Notes under the pieces: model-generated
Seen by the model: only the letters and a program-made list of their open reading frames with translations
The model's database searches: none
Told to the model about the DNA's origin: nothing
In this document: positions 63,408-64,000 of the stretch, piece by piece
How the letters are laid out: each line of letters opens with the position of its first letter
How positions within the stretch are numbered: position 1 is the first letter of the stretch
Position numbers and translations under genes: made by a program
Assembly (NCBI GenBank): GCA_012516785.1
Contig: JAAYWH010000073.1
Location: 1-64,000 of the forward strand
Origin: Methanomicrobiales archaeon
Lineage (GTDB): Archaea; Halobacteriota; Methanomicrobia; Methanomicrobiales; Methanospirillaceae
DNA length: 64,000 bases
Direction of reading: 5' to 3'

Positions 63408-64000
63408 ATGATCCCGGAAGAGAGGGTAGCGTATCTCTCGAAAAAATCTGTCAAGAAAGGGCATTATATCCTTTATTGGATGCAGGCAGCACCACGGATC
63501 ACCTGTAACCATGCGTACCAGTACGCGGTCAGGATGGCTGAACGCCATTCGCTTCCGCTCCTTGCCTGTTTTGACCTGATACCCGGTTATCCCGGGGCCA
63601 CATGCCCGCACTACCGTTTCATGGTCGAAGGGCTGATCGCTCTCTCCCGCGATCTGGAAGCGCAGGGGGTGCGATTCCTCGTCAGGACTGGTCCTCCTGG
63701 AACCTCCGCATGGGAACTGGGGGGAGATGCGGCGCTGGTGGTGACCGACAGGGGCTACCTGCGGTTCCAGGACCAGTGGCAACAGCAGGTGGCAGGGGAA
63801 CTCGATTGTCCCCTGGTCCGTGTCGAAACCAATGTAGTCGTTCCGGCAGGCATCGCATCCGAAAAAGAGGAATGGTCTGCTGCAACATTCAGAAGGAAGA
63901 TCACCCCTCACATCGATCGGTTTCTTCTCCCGCTGGAAGAAAGAAAACCATCGCGATCATCCATAGGCCTTGGGCAGGATTTTGAGAGAGAGATGACCGT
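63408..64000 (+). CDS. Deoxyribodipyrimidine photolyase, class II-like (partial at right edge)
   Basis: The first 197 codons of an open frame that runs off the window. The start reads VAYLSKKSVKKGHYILYWMQAAPR and continues with NHAYQYAVRMAERHSLPLLACFDLI. This is the N-terminal alpha/beta domain of class II CPD photolyases, where the antenna chromophore binds. Only a fragment is seen, so the FAD-binding domain is out of view. It repairs UV-induced cyclobutane dimers using light. Confidence 0.85.
   Translation, partial: MIPEERVAYLSKKSVKKGHYILYWMQAAPRITCNHAYQYAVRMAERHSLPLLACFDLIPGYPGATCPHYRFMVEGLIALSRDLEAQGVRFLVRTGPPGTSAWELGGDAALVVTDRGYLRFQDQWQQQVAGELDCPLVRVETNVVVPAGIASEKEEWSAATFRRKITPHIDRFLLPLEERKPSRSSIGLGQDFEREMT

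Noticed and set aside
1-64000. CRISPR arrays, insertion sequences, rRNA or tRNA genes
   Set aside because: No regularly spaced direct repeats, transposase motifs, terminal inverted repeats or rRNA/tRNA-like folds were recognised by reading; a dedicated scan could still find a missed tRNA.

Overview
The window is almost certainly from a methanogenic archaeon of the order Methanomicrobiales. Supporting signs are F420-type formate dehydrogenase genes (fdhA, fdhB), FmdE-family proteins, the methanogen-specific DUF1890/DUF1894 pair, archaeal FEN-1, RadA, RPA, a presenilin-type membrane protease, a split GMP synthase, archaeal TATA boxes about 25 nt upstream of leaderless starts, and oligo-A/T terminators. 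The genus cannot be fixed from sequence alone.

Region 1 (about 0.4-22.8 kb) is an accessory-looking island devoted to formate oxidation and molybdenum/tungsten (Mo/W) handling. It holds a formate dehydrogenase maturation gene (fdhD), a DUF2703 cysteine protein, a free-standing Mop domain, modABC, two tandem cassettes of fdhA-fdhB with a divergent FmdE-like gene, a MoeA with a periplasmic-binding-like C-terminal domain, a molybdenum-storage-protein (MoSto) homologue in an operon with a MOT1-type molybdate transporter, and a lipoprotein in which a TupA-like and a WtpA-like oxyanion-binding domain are fused. Taken together the genes cover uptake, storage, cofactor insertion, sulfuration and use of the metal. 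The island also carries two decayed gene copies (DUF2703 after modC, TrmO after the second FmdE-like gene), each with an intact relative elsewhere in the window, which points to past duplication or rearrangement.

Region 2 (23-28 kb) has a secreted membrane-anchored protein and a compact minus-strand operon of small ORF, family 2 glycosyltransferase, TPR/winged-helix protein and BrxD-like (DUF2791) P-loop ATPase, with overlapping reading frames.

Region 3 (28-54 kb) is mostly housekeeping: pyrG-guaA(B), argD, hisC, an AK6-type kinase, a CDP-alcohol phosphatidyltransferase, fen, a presenilin-like protease, a NOG1-type GTPase, an HTH-CBS regulator, a PRC-barrel protein, the dapL-lysA-rpa-radA-pgp run, cutA with a second fdhD, DUF1890/DUF1894, a 2-oxoacid:ferredoxin oxidoreductase pair, gdhA, a DUF2179 membrane protein, a peroxiredoxin, an ArsC-like phosphatase and a HAD hydrolase.

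Region 4 (53.5-64 kb) has a metallo-beta-lactamase/rhodanese fusion with a changed metal motif, an FMN-binding oxidase-family protein, a DUF255 protein, bacterial-type mutS-mutL, a small secreted protein and the start of a class II-like photolyase that runs off the right edge. I saw no rRNA, tRNA, CRISPR array or insertion sequence.
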